This document shows positions 33,861-42,993 of a stretch of 51,254 nucleotides of DNA, in pieces; within the stretch, counting starts at the first letter, position 1, and every line of letters begins with the position of its first letter. The DNA comes from JBMYTN01 sp049604415 (GTDB lineage Bacteria; Pseudomonadota; Alphaproteobacteria; Rhodospirillales; Rhodospirillaceae), in the NCBI GenBank assembly GCA_049604415.1, contig JBMYTN010000031.1:1-51254 (forward strand), written 5' to 3'. The position numbers and the translations under genes were made by a program. Below the pieces are notes generated by a model that made no database searches, was not told the DNA's origin, and was given only the letters and a program-made list of their open reading frames with translations.

Positions 33861-36800
33861 GACGCTCCAGACTGCTTGCCGGGACGGCGGTCGCGGCCAC
33901 GATGCTGGGGATCGGGTTCTGCCTAACCTTTACCCATGCCTATGCGGCAAATTTTGCTGATCTCGAAGCTAGGATTACCACCCGGTATCAGGAGGAAGTG
34001 CGCGCCTTGATCCGGCAGAAGGCGGGCGATCCAACCATGTCGCTTGAGCAGTTCAGGCTCAAAGAGCGGGCGGCTTATCTGCGGATGGAAAATGACCTTT
34101 TCACCTTACGCGCCGTACGAGCCAAAGCGGGCAACTCCGCTGAGGAGGTCATGGACGGCATCTATATGCGCGACCGAATGCAGCTGAAAAAAGACCTTGC
34201 CGATGGAAAGATCGCGCAAGCGGATTATGACGCCCAGCTCTCGCAGATGGAAAACGACTACAAGACCGCGTCTCGGCGCCTGGACAAGCAGTATCAGGAG
34301 CCTGCCCAGGAGTCCTTAAAAAACCTCGCCAATGCGGATGCTACTGCGGGAACCCAACGCTATGTCATCGGCCCCAATGGCGAGCTGATGGACAACCCCA
34401 ATTATCGGGGCAAAAAGGGCGATTTTGACGGCGCAGCAACCTCTTCCGGACTTTATCGCGCCAGAGACGCCAGCAATCGCATGGGCATGGGTACGACCGG
34501 CACCGTGCAAATGACCAATGAGGATCTGAACTTCACCCTGAATGAGAAGCGATTGTCCCAACAGGCCGCCGAAGACCTGCAGGAAACCGTTGATGAAATC
34601 AAACGGCTAAAAAAAGATCTGCTCCCCCATGCACCGAATGATGCAGCCCGCCAGCGCATCCAGGAGCGGATCAACGAAAAAGTTCGCTTAGCCAAAGTAC
34701 AAGCCCGCCGCATGAAGGGTTTTCAACAGGGCGAGAAATACACCGCCTTTACGGCGAGCCGTCAGGATTTGGTGGGCAAGGATCTGGAAGTTTACAACTC
34801 TCAGCAAATGGGCGACTTCCAAAAATCGGCGCCAAAAAATGCCCGCGCCTATACGGAACGGGTCCAACTGGCCCTGGAGGGCATGGACCATGGCAATAAA
34901 TCAGCTCATCTGATCAATAAGCCGGTCACTCAACTTGATGATGAGGACATTCAGAACCTCTCAAAAACCCTCCACAAGACCTTGGGTAAACCGCCGGGCA
35001 GCGGCATCAATGCAGAAACCGTGACCCTGTCAAAACGCGAACTGCAAAATATTTTGGCCAAGAATGGTTGGGAGGGCACCAGCCAGGATTTCATCGATGC
35101 CGTGAAAGGCCGCAAAACCGGTGTGTTCGGCATTGGCGTCCTGACCAACGACCCGGACAAGCTGGTCCGGTTCCAAAAAATCACCAAAGCGGTGGTCGAG
35201 GAAACCAAGGTCAAGCGCATGACCGAATTGCGCGCGGCACGCCGGGATTTGGAGGCCCAATTAAACGCCGAAACCGATCCGGCCAAACGCCGCAAGCTTG
35301 AACAGGTGCTCCATGATGGCGATAGCTTCACGCGAGACGGTCTGAAGGCCAACCGGGATATGCGTACCCAGGGTGGTGTCGATGTCGACCCGGACGGAAA
35401 GCCATTGCGGGGCATGACTAACAGCGATTTGGATGTGCCCGAAAGGGGCAAAGCCGGTCCCGGATCCAAACGCTTCGGCCATTTCACCGCATCAGGTCTG
35501 TTTATGGGACTGCTCGATGCAGGAGGGTCGATCTACACCCGAGGCGAAGAGGCCGATTTGCGGACCCAAGGGTCCGGCATCGAAGGCAGCGGAGAGTTTA
35601 TCGGCCATTTGGGCCTTCTGGTCGGCAAGGATATCACCGGTTATTCAACCTGGGAGGCCGATGTCGCCACTCTTAAAGGCAAAGAAGGCGCTTTGGAACG
35701 GGACATCGGGGCGTTCTACAGCTGGATGACTGGGGAAACCCTCGACGAGGGCAATATGGCAGGCCTCGTTGAAGTCATGCCGAGCTTTATTGCATTTGGG
35801 AAGTGGATGCATGACCGCTCCCCAGCCGGTTTGATACACCTGCTGATGGAACAGTCCGGCGATCTGTCCGAGGCTCTTCCAGATCTGGGCAATAGGGTCG
35901 ATGCACAAGGAAACTATATCGACCTGGTCAACAGCGATGCCAAACATGCCTTGGCCGCGATGATCACCGAGGGCAAGTTGCGCATGGATGGGGATCCGGC
36001 CCTGCGCATGCTCTGGCATCAGCATCTCTTGGCCCGGGAAGCGGACATCCGGAATGAAAACCGGGGCGATATGACGCCTGAGGAACGTCAAAGGGAGTTC
36101 CAGAGTTTTCTTCAGGACCTGAACGACGAGAACCCGGATGCCGAGGAAAAAACCAATCGTTTGGACTTCTGGACCTTGGTTGGCTCTGGCAAATCGACTT
36201 ATGACAAAACCTTGGCCAGAGGCGATGGCGAGTCCTATGGCGATTGGATGGCCCGGGTCTTTGCCAATCTAAAGGATGGCGAAGTCACCCAGGCCTTTAA
36301 GGACGCGACCCAGGGGGTCCAGGATTACGAAGATCTAACCTCGACCTTCGACGGCGCTGCGGGCAGCCATGCCAACAAAGCTGAGGGAGCCAAAGACCTA
36401 GCCCGAAGTCTGGAAGCCAAGGTCGCCCGGATCCGGAGCCTCTCGACCAAACGGGCAACCGATGGCGGTCGTCTCGCCCCAGCCTATTACGAAAAACTTT
36501 TGGCGGATCTGCGCAGCCTCAAGCCGATCTTGGACAATCTGACCCGGATTGTTGCAGAGCATCGCGCCGCAGAAGCCACCGGCCAACGGACTGTCATGGG
36601 CTTTAAAGCGACCTTTAGTCTGGCCCGGGCGAAGACCCGGGGCCTGCACCGGGATTTCGGCGCCCTTGAGCAACGCTTGGTGCTGGCGATTTATGATGCC
36701 AAGCAGGATGTGGAGCGCCGTGCCGAGACGGAGCAGGATCAGAATGACCCGGGCCATACGGATCTGAGCGACGAGGATCTAGACTATTTGGCCGACCAAG

Positions 36801-37675
36801 CATCGAAAATCGCCAATGGTGCTGATCCGGACCAGGAGGATTATCCCCCTGACGGCGATGAGACAGACGGAGAGGAAGACCTCTCAGGCTGGGAAATCGC
36901 AGCGGAAAAAGGCGATCCGCCCTGTGAAGGGGAAAATGCCGATGATCCTGAATGCCAAGACCAAGAAGCAGAGACCGAGCCGGAGCCGGACCCGGACGAC
37001 TATGCTGCAATGGAACAGGAGCTCCGCGAAAAGCTGCAACAACGCCTCACCAAAGGCGACGCTCTTGAGGGCGAGCAGCCCAACCCGGATGCCATCCTGC
37101 AGGCTCGATTGGATCCGGAACGGCAGCGCTTAGAAGCGGAGCGCCTGGCTCGAGTTAAGCGCCTCCAACAACAGATTGCGCAGCGGGAGCAAACCCAGCA
37201 GCCCCAACACAACCCAACCCCATCCGCGCCACCGCAAACGGCGGCCGCGCCGCCCACCCCGGCCGTTCCGCCCGGTGTCACCGCCAATCAGGCTTCCTTT
37301 TATGCCGGATATTATTTCGGCCATGCCCATGGCAAATTTGTCGGAGCCGATGGGGTGACCTATGCGACCGTGGACAATGCGGAACTGTCGATCACCATTC
37401 ATGCCAATGGCACCGTCTCTGGAAACATCTCCGGCGTCGCCAAAGCCAGCGGCGCTCAAGATGCGGTCCAGGCCTCGGTCTCTGGCCATTTCGAAGATCC
37501 CAATATCATCACCGGGCAAGGCTCCTTGGGCTGGAGCAGCTTGAACGCCAATCGCAATGAGGCCGGCAAAGAGATGTTCACATTTTCCGGCAGCGCCATT
37601 GCCGATGATTTCATCACCGGAAAATGGTCTGGCGGGGGGTTCACCGGGCATTTTGGCATTGTAAAAAAGAACTAG
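33857..37675 (+). CDS. Very large exported coiled-coil protein with C-terminal beta domain, function unknown
   Basis: The 1272-residue protein has a signal peptide ('AAT MLGIGFCLTFTHAYA' region, cut near residue 31). Long charged helical stretches rich in Lys, Arg, Glu and Gln follow, for example residues about 35-160 and 230-300, likely coiled coil. A more hydrophobic Gly-containing central part (about 540-660) comes next. An acidic Asp/Glu-rich region lies at about 962-1055, then a Gln/Arg/Glu helix (1055-1115), a Pro/Gln linker and a C-terminal ~125-residue Gly/Ser/Thr-rich beta domain starting 'ASFYAGYYFGHAHGKFVG' and ending 'FTGHFGIVKKN'. I recognise no catalytic motif. It is translationally coupled to the Sel1-like gene. 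Confidence 0.82.
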   Translation: MRRSRLLAGTAVAATMLGIGFCLTFTHAYAANFADLEARITTRYQEEVRALIRQKAGDPTMSLEQFRLKERAAYLRMENDLFTLRAVRAKAGNSAEEVMDGIYMRDRMQLKKDLADGKIAQADYDAQLSQMENDYKTASRRLDKQYQEPAQESLKNLANADATAGTQRYVIGPNGELMDNPNYRGKKGDFDGAATSSGLYRARDASNRMGMGTTGTVQMTNEDLNFTLNEKRLSQQAAEDLQETVDEIKRLKKDLLPHAPNDAARQRIQERINEKVRLAKVQARRMKGFQQGEKYTAFTASRQDLVGKDLEVYNSQQMGDFQKSAPKNARAYTERVQLALEGMDHGNKSAHLINKPVTQLDDEDIQNLSKTLHKTLGKPPGSGINAETVTLSKRELQNILAKNGWEGTSQDFIDAVKGRKTGVFGIGVLTNDPDKLVRFQKITKAVVEETKVKRMTELRAARRDLEAQLNAETDPAKRRKLEQVLHDGDSFTRDGLKANRDMRTQGGVDVDPDGKPLRGMTNSDLDVPERGKAGPGSKRFGHFTASGLFMGLLDAGGSIYTRGEEADLRTQGSGIEGSGEFIGHLGLLVGKDITGYSTWEADVATLKGKEGALERDIGAFYSWMTGETLDEGNMAGLVEVMPSFIAFGKWMHDRSPAGLIHLLMEQSGDLSEALPDLGNRVDAQGNYIDLVNSDAKHALAAMITEGKLRMDGDPALRMLWHQHLLAREADIRNENRGDMTPEERQREFQSFLQDLNDENPDAEEKTNRLDFWTLVGSGKSTYDKTLARGDGESYGDWMARVFANLKDGEVTQAFKDATQGVQDYEDLTSTFDGAAGSHANKAEGAKDLARSLEAKVARIRSLSTKRATDGGRLAPAYYEKLLADLRSLKPILDNLTRIVAEHRAAEATGQRTVMGFKATFSLARAKTRGLHRDFGALEQRLVLAIYDAKQDVERRAETEQDQNDPGHTDLSDEDLDYLADQASKIANGADPDQEDYPPDGDETDGEEDLSGWEIAAEKGDPPCEGENADDPECQDQEAETEPEPDPDDYAAMEQELREKLQQRLTKGDALEGEQPNPDAILQARLDPERQRLEAERLARVKRLQQQIAQREQTQQPQHNPTPSAPPQTAAAPPTPAVPPGVTANQASFYAGYYFGHAHGKFVGADGVTYATVDNAELSITIHANGTVSGNISGVAKASGAQDAVQASVSGHFEDPNIITGQGSLGWSSLNANRNEAGKEMFTFSGSAIADDFITGKWSGGGFTGHFGIVKKN

Positions 37676-37787
37676 TGTCTCGAATCAGACGTTCGCCACA
37701 TGAGGGCTTTTCCCAAGACGCCGAGGCAAAGGGTCGATATGCTGCATGTGCAAACAAGCCAGCAGCACTGACGGTCTGCCCGGAGTC

Positions 37788-38166
37788 TAGAGCCCTTTAT
37801 GATCAAATAGAGTCATTCTGACGGAGAGCATTTGTGACAAGGTCTAGCAGAAGCCCGCAGGCCATATCCGTAGATACGGACAAGGACTTTTGCGCAGGAA
37901 TTGGCGCAAATGCACCCGTCCCGCAGGGTTTCCGATTGGGGGACGCCCAGTCGCAATCAAGGCCAGTTCCGCGACAAATGAATCGCGGAACTGGCCCTGA
38001 CCTGTGTGTCGTCTCATTTTCGAACCGCCGAACCGGACCCACTTCGGCTGAAAATGCTCCTGGTCTTGACCGATGCTTTGGCATCGCTCCGCGACCGACT
38101 GACCACTGGATCGCACACCCCAATCGAGAAACAGAATTGACCCTATTTGATCACAAAGGGCTCTAA
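37788..38166. repeat. Mosaic palindromic element with 33-bp terminal inverted repeats
   Basis: The ends are near-identical inverted repeats: 37788-37820 starts TAGAGCCCTTTATGATC, and 38133-38166 read on the other strand starts TAGAGCCCTTTGTGATC. Both arms continue with matching AAATAG and TTCTG tracts. Inside are a perfect 14-bp hairpin (GGCCAGTTCCGCGA 37961-37974, mate 37983-37996), TCCGTA-GA-TACGGA (37867-37880), TTTGCGC/GCGCAAA (37889-37910), and a module at 38015-38059 that recurs inverted at 51180-51224. There is no reading frame. TA dinucleotides mark both outer ends, compatible with a TA-target insertion. It resembles the intergenic mosaic repeats known from rhizobia in style; family membership is not established. 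Confidence 0.75.
38156..38161 (+). promoter_or_regulatory. Ribosome-binding site located inside the repeat end
   Basis: AAAGGG lies 7 nt before the ATG at 38169 and within the right terminal inverted repeat (38133-38166), so the repeat appears to supply the translation signal of the efflux adaptor gene. Confidence 0.45.
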
Positions 38167-38168
38167 CT

Positions 38169-39578
38169 ATGACCGATCCCGATCCCGTTCTGTCCCCTGA
38201 GCCCAGCCCCTCTGCAACAGCCTCTGCACCCCGGTCCTGGAAACGCAGGGTCCTGTTTCTAATCCCGATCCTGCTGGGGGTGGGTGTCTTGATGCTGGCG
38301 GTGCAATCAAAAGCCCCGCCGGTTCAGGCCGAGGCGCAAGAGCGGATCACACCGGTGCGGGTAATCACCTTGGATCCCATCGATGTTGTGCCCCGCGCCC
38401 GGGGCTATGGCGCAGTTAAGCCCGGACGGGTCTGGGATGCGGTGGCCGAAGTCGCCGGTCGGGTGACCTGGGTCCATCCGGAGCTGAAGAACGGATCGAT
38501 ACTGCCCAAGGATACCGCCTTGGTGCGGATCGAAGACATCGACTACCAGCTGTCCTTACGCCAGGCCGAAGCCGAGCTAAAAGAGCTGGAAATCCGCGAG
38601 GCCAACACCAAAGCGACTTTGGAGATTGAACAACGCACCCTGGCGCTGCTGGAAGCAGATCTGGAACGCCAACAGGCTTTGCGCCAGCGCGGTGCCTCAG
38701 CGCAAACCACGGTGGACAGTGCGGAGCGCGCGGTGCTGGCCTCGCGCAAAACCGCCCAGGATCTGCAAAACACATTGGCCCTGCTGCCCAGCGAACGGGC
38801 GGTGGTCGAAGCCCGCCGGGATCAAGCCCAACTGGACCTGGAACGGGTGGAGATCCGCGCCCCCTTTACCCTGCGCATTGGCGCTGTTGAGGTCGAACAG
38901 GCGCAATATGCCGCCACCGGGCAGGTTCTGTTCAGTGCCGATTCCATCGATGTGGCAGAGATTGAGGCCCAAATTCCGTTGGATCGCCTGATGCCGCTGA
39001 TCGCCCACAGTGCCATCAGCCCGGTCTCGGCGGATGATTTTGCTGCAGGCGGAAACGGCTCCGGGAGTTCGGTGATGGAACGGCTCCGCGAAGCGATCAA
39101 CATCACCCCGGTGGTGAGGTTGACCCAAGGCGACGTGCAAATCGAATGGCAGGCCAAGCTGTCCCGGACCGCGCAACAGGTCGATCCGGAAACCCGCACC
39201 ATGGGCATTGTGGTCCAAGTCGAAGACCCCTATCGCCAAGCCCTCCCCGGCCAGCGCCCGCCCCTGACACGGAATATGTTCCTCGAGGTCGTGCTCTATG
39301 GTGCCCCTCGCGCCGACAGCCTCGTGGTGCCACGCAGTGCATTGCGGGACGGCGCGCTGTTGTTGGTCGATGGCGACAACCGCCTGCAGCGCCAGCCGGT
39401 GGAAATTGCCTTCCACCAACAAGACTACACCGTGCTTTCCGGCGGCATCACGCCCGGCAGCCAAGTGATCCTGTCCGACCTGCTGCCCGCCGTGGAGGGC
39501 ATGTTGCTTGACCCCCGTCCCGACCCGGCGGCGCAAACCGCGCTGCAGGCTTTGTCTGAAGGGGCTGCCGCACCATGA
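38169..39578 (+). CDS. RND efflux periplasmic adaptor (membrane fusion protein)
   Basis: The 469-residue protein has an N-terminal membrane anchor (about 27-44, 'VLFLIPILLGVGVLMLAV'). The first lipoyl half-motif region is 'AVAEVAGRVTWVHPELKNGSILPKDTALVRIEDIDY', followed by an alpha-helical hairpin coiled coil at about 122-210 and the second half 'LERVEIRAPFTLRIGAVEVEQAQYAATGQVLFS'. Then come beta-barrel and membrane-proximal domains ending near 'PGSQVILSDLLPAVEGMLL'. It bridges an inner-membrane RND pump to an outer-membrane channel; no channel gene is adjacent. Its ATG is 2 bp after the repeat element, and its end overlaps the permease start by 4 bp. Confidence 0.92.
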   Translation: MTDPDPVLSPEPSPSATASAPRSWKRRVLFLIPILLGVGVLMLAVQSKAPPVQAEAQERITPVRVITLDPIDVVPRARGYGAVKPGRVWDAVAEVAGRVTWVHPELKNGSILPKDTALVRIEDIDYQLSLRQAEAELKELEIREANTKATLEIEQRTLALLEADLERQQALRQRGASAQTTVDSAERAVLASRKTAQDLQNTLALLPSERAVVEARRDQAQLDLERVEIRAPFTLRIGAVEVEQAQYAATGQVLFSADSIDVAEIEAQIPLDRLMPLIAHSAISPVSADDFAAGGNGSGSSVMERLREAINITPVVRLTQGDVQIEWQAKLSRTAQQVDPETRTMGIVVQVEDPYRQALPGQRPPLTRNMFLEVVLYGAPRADSLVVPRSALRDGALLLVDGDNRLQRQPVEIAFHQQDYTVLSGGITPGSQVILSDLLPAVEGMLLDPRPDPAAQTALQALSEGAAAP

Positions 39579-42500
39579 TGGGTTATTTCGCCCGCCACCC
39601 AGTCGCCGCCAATATTCTGATGGCGGCGCTGGTGATCTTGGGCCTGAGCGCCTTGCCGGACCTGTTGCGGGAAACCTTTCCCCGGATCCCGGCCAAAGAG
39701 GTCGAAGTCACCGTGCCCTATCCCGGGGCGACGGCGGAAGAGGTCGAAGAGACCCTGTGCCTGCGCCTGGAAGACGCGCTGGACGGCATCGAAAACATGC
39801 TCGAGCTGCGCTGCGAGGCCCGGGACAGCGTGGCCATGGCCACCGCCGAAATGACCGAAGGCAATGACCTGATCCGATTCCTGGACGACATCAAAACCGA
39901 GGTCGATGCCATCGACAGCTTCCCCGAGGATGTGGAGACCCCGACGGTCACCGATTTGGGCCGGACCGATTTTGTCGCCTCCCTGGCGGTGACCGGGCCG
40001 ATGCCGCTGCTCGACCTGAAAACCTATGCCGAGGATCTGCGCGACCGCCTGAAACAAGTCCCCGATATCTCTCTGGTCGAACTGCGCGGCTTTTCCGATC
40101 TGCAAGTTCGCATCGAATTGCCCGCCAGCACCTTGCGGCAATATGGCCTCAGCGTCGAAGCGGTCGCCCAACAAATCGGTCGGCAAAGCATTGGTCGCCC
40201 GGCGGGCACCTTGGAAACCGCCGATGGCGATGTGATTTTGCGCTTCGATGCAGAACGCAAGCGCGCCCGGGATTTTGCCGATGTGGTCGTGATCTCCGGA
40301 TCCGCCGGGGGGGAAATCCTGCTCGGTGACATCGCGATTTTGAGCGAGCAGGCCGAGGCCGCAGAAGAAAAGGTGCTCTATAACGGCCAGCGCGCCGCCC
40401 AGCTCGACATCATCAAAACCCAGGATCAGGACAGCCTGGAGGTCATGGCCTCCCTGCGTGCGTTCCTGGAGACCGAGGCCCAGCAAGCCCCGCCCGGCGT
40501 CACCGTCGCCATCACCGCTGATCTGACCTCAATCACCAGCGACCGCTTAAACATGTTGGTGGAAAATGGCCTGCAGGGACTGGTACTGGTCTTTTTGGTG
40601 ATGTGGCTGTTTTTTAACCTGCGTTACTCGCTCTGGATCACCTTGGGCCTGCCGATCTCCTTTCTGGGTGCGCTGTTCCTGATGGCTCATCTGGGCTACT
40701 CCCTGAACATGATCACCATGGTGGCTTTGATCATCGCCATCGGCCTGCTGATGGATGACGCCATCGTCATATCGGAAAACGTCCACAGCCAGTTGAAGCG
40801 CGGCCTGTCCCCGATCGAGGCCGCGATCCACGGCACCCGCCAGGTTGCGCCGGGCGTGATTTCCTCCTTCCTGACCACCATTCTGATTTTCGGCTCCCTG
40901 GCCTTTATGGGCGGCGATATGGGCGCGGTGCTCAAGGTCTTGCCGGTGGTGCTGATCTTGGTCCTGGCGGTCTCGCTGATCGAAGCCTTCCTGGTGCTGC
41001 CGAACCATTTGGCTCACTCCCTGACCGACAAGGACATCCACACCAGACCGGAGAGCTTCCGCGCCCGGTTTGAGCGCGGGTTTGATGTCCTCCGCCTGCA
41101 TTTGTTTGGCCGTCTGCTCGACCGGGCGATCCGCTGGCGCTACCTGACCCTAGGGATCTTGCTGAGTCTGGTGCTGCTGTCGATTTCCTTGGCCGCCGGA
41201 GGGGTGCTGAAATTCCGTGCCTTCCCCGATCTGGACGGCAATGTGGTCGAGGCCCGGCTGTTGCTGCCCCAAGGCACGCCGCTGACCCGCACCGAGGAAC
41301 TTGTGGGACGTTTGGTGGAGGCTGCCAAACAGGTCAATGCCGAACAAATCGACCAACAACCCGATGGCCAAGACTTGATCATCGCCATCAGCGAGCGCTA
41401 TGCGGTCAACAGCGATGCGTCGGAAAGCGGGCCGCATGTGGCCACAGTGACCTTGGACCTGTTGAGCTCCGAAATCCGCAATGGCTCCACCGATGATGTC
41501 ATTGCCCGCTGGCGCGACCTGGTCGGTCCCCTGCCCGATGTGGTGTTCCTAAAGTTCACCGAGCGCCAATTGGGCCCGGGCGGCAAGGACATTGAGTTGC
41601 GCTTGGTCGGTCAGGACCTCGATGCCCTCAAACAGGCGTCCAATGAATTGATTGGCTGGCTGGGGCGGTATGAAGGGGCCCATGATCTTTTCGATGACTT
41701 GCGCCCGGGCAAACCGGAATTGCGGGTGCATCTGAAGGACGGGGCCGGAGCCATCGGCATCACCGCCCAGACCATCTCCGACCAATTGCGCGCCGCCTTT
41801 CAGGGCATGACCGTCTCCGAAGTCCAATCCGGCCCCAATGCCTTTGAGATCGATGTGCGGCTGTCGGAACAAGACCGGGACAGCTTGGGCGATTTGGATG
41901 ATTTCACCATTGTTGCCCCCTCCGGTGCGTTGGTGCCGCTCAGCGCCATTGCCGAGCTGGATTATGGTCGGGGCTATGCCCGGATCGCCCGGGTCAATGG
42001 CCAGCGGGTGGTGACCATTGAAGGCAGTGTGGACAGCAGCCGGGCCAATGCGGCGCAAATCATCGCCCATACCCAAACCCATTTCCTGCCCGGCTTTTTG
42101 GAACGCCATCCCGACGTTGCGCTCAATTTGAAAGGTCAGGCCGAGGAGACCAGCAAAACCTCCAGCTCCCTGATGCGTAATTTCTCCCTGGGGCTGATTG
42201 GGGTCTTTCTGCTGCTGACCTTCCAATTCCGCAATTATGTCGAACCGGTTCTGGTGCTGACCGCCATCCCCATGGGATTGATCGGGGCCTTTTTTGGCCA
42301 TGTCGCCCAAGGGCTGGAGCTGTCCATGCCCTCCATTGTCGGTTTTGCCTCCCTGGCCGGGGTGGTGGTCAATGACACCATCTTGCTGGTGCAGTTCATC
42401 AAGATGCGCCGCGCCTTGGGCGACAGCGCCGAAGATGCCGCCCGCAAGGCCGGTCGTGGTCGCTTCCGGGCCATTCTTTTGACCTCGGTGACCACCATCG

Positions 42501-42733
42501 CCGGGCTGACGCCGTTGTTGTTAGAAACCAGCCTGCAAGCTCAGGTGATGATCCCGCTGGCCACCAGCTTGGCCTTTGGCCTGCTCTCGGCCACCGTGCT
42601 GTCGCTGTTCTTCGTGCCTTGCTTCTATCTGGTCCTGGACGACTTCGGCCTGTCGGCCAAGGTTGGCGAGGAAGACAAAGCCCTCGCCGCCGAAGGCTTG
42701 GACAATGAGCCCCTGGACGATCCTAGGCCGTAG
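39575..42733 (+). CDS. RND efflux transporter permease (AcrB/ACR_tran family)
   Basis: The 1052-residue inner-membrane pump has the usual 12-TM plan with two large periplasmic loops. It starts 'YFARHPVAANILMAALVILGL', then 'EVEVTVPYPGATAEEVEETLCLRLEDAL'. The TM4 proton-relay acids appear in 'GLLMDDAIVISENVHSQL' near residue 390, and the second half repeats the pattern with 'GVVVNDTILLVQFI'. It exports unknown substrates using proton flow, together with the adaptor encoded just upstream (ATGA overlap). The final codons CCT AGG CCG TAG lie inside the left arm of the element at 42723-42993. Removing that element with one TA copy would give an ending DDPSPPRPAS, so the present C-terminus was probably altered by the insertion. 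Confidence 0.95.
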   Translation: MMGYFARHPVAANILMAALVILGLSALPDLLRETFPRIPAKEVEVTVPYPGATAEEVEETLCLRLEDALDGIENMLELRCEARDSVAMATAEMTEGNDLIRFLDDIKTEVDAIDSFPEDVETPTVTDLGRTDFVASLAVTGPMPLLDLKTYAEDLRDRLKQVPDISLVELRGFSDLQVRIELPASTLRQYGLSVEAVAQQIGRQSIGRPAGTLETADGDVILRFDAERKRARDFADVVVISGSAGGEILLGDIAILSEQAEAAEEKVLYNGQRAAQLDIIKTQDQDSLEVMASLRAFLETEAQQAPPGVTVAITADLTSITSDRLNMLVENGLQGLVLVFLVMWLFFNLRYSLWITLGLPISFLGALFLMAHLGYSLNMITMVALIIAIGLLMDDAIVISENVHSQLKRGLSPIEAAIHGTRQVAPGVISSFLTTILIFGSLAFMGGDMGAVLKVLPVVLILVLAVSLIEAFLVLPNHLAHSLTDKDIHTRPESFRARFERGFDVLRLHLFGRLLDRAIRWRYLTLGILLSLVLLSISLAAGGVLKFRAFPDLDGNVVEARLLLPQGTPLTRTEELVGRLVEAAKQVNAEQIDQQPDGQDLIIAISERYAVNSDASESGPHVATVTLDLLSSEIRNGSTDDVIARWRDLVGPLPDVVFLKFTERQLGPGGKDIELRLVGQDLDALKQASNELIGWLGRYEGAHDLFDDLRPGKPELRVHLKDGAGAIGITAQTISDQLRAAFQGMTVSEVQSGPNAFEIDVRLSEQDRDSLGDLDDFTIVAPSGALVPLSAIAELDYGRGYARIARVNGQRVVTIEGSVDSSRANAAQIIAHTQTHFLPGFLERHPDVALNLKGQAEETSKTSSSLMRNFSLGLIGVFLLLTFQFRNYVEPVLVLTAIPMGLIGAFFGHVAQGLELSMPSIVGFASLAGVVVNDTILLVQFIKMRRALGDSAEDAARKAGRGRFRAILLTSVTTIAGLTPLLLETSLQAQVMIPLATSLAFGLLSATVLSLFFVPCFYLVLDDFGLSAKVGEEDKALAAEGLDNEPLDDPRP

Positions 42734-42993
42734 ACTCATAAACGGGACGTTTTTGGCTGCTAAATTGGCTAAATCCTATCAGGCAAGGGCCGAAGAGCGG
42801 GCTGGTGGCCCGGTCAAGGTCCCTTAACGCCATAGGATGACGCCAATTTGCAGTCCTTTGGAGAGGGTAAAAACACCGGACGAATGCGTCGGAAAACCTT
42901 GAAAATGCACCACATTTCCTGCGTTTTTCCTCCTGTTCTTCCAGTGTTTTAACACCTCCCAAAATCCGTTCCGTTTATGAGTTTACGGCCTAG
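42723..42993. mobile_element. MITE-like element with 27-bp inverted repeats and TA duplication
   Basis: The left arm (42723-42749, CTAGGCCGTAGACTCATA...) and right arm (42967-42993, reverse CTAGGCCGTAAACTCATA...) match at about 25 of 27 positions. TA dinucleotides at 42724-42725 and 42991-42992 flank GGCC-ended arms and look like a TA target duplication, as made by IS630/Tc1-type (or some IS5-group) transposases. About 217 bp of internal sequence has no transposase or other gene, so it is a non-autonomous element or a remnant. The left arm carries the stop codon of the RND permease; the right arm carries the stop of a LysR remnant on the other strand. Confidence 0.75.

Noticed and set aside
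40547..41101. Minus-strand open frame inside the RND permease
   Set aside because: His/Gln/Asp-rich shadow of transmembrane coding sequence; no independent support.
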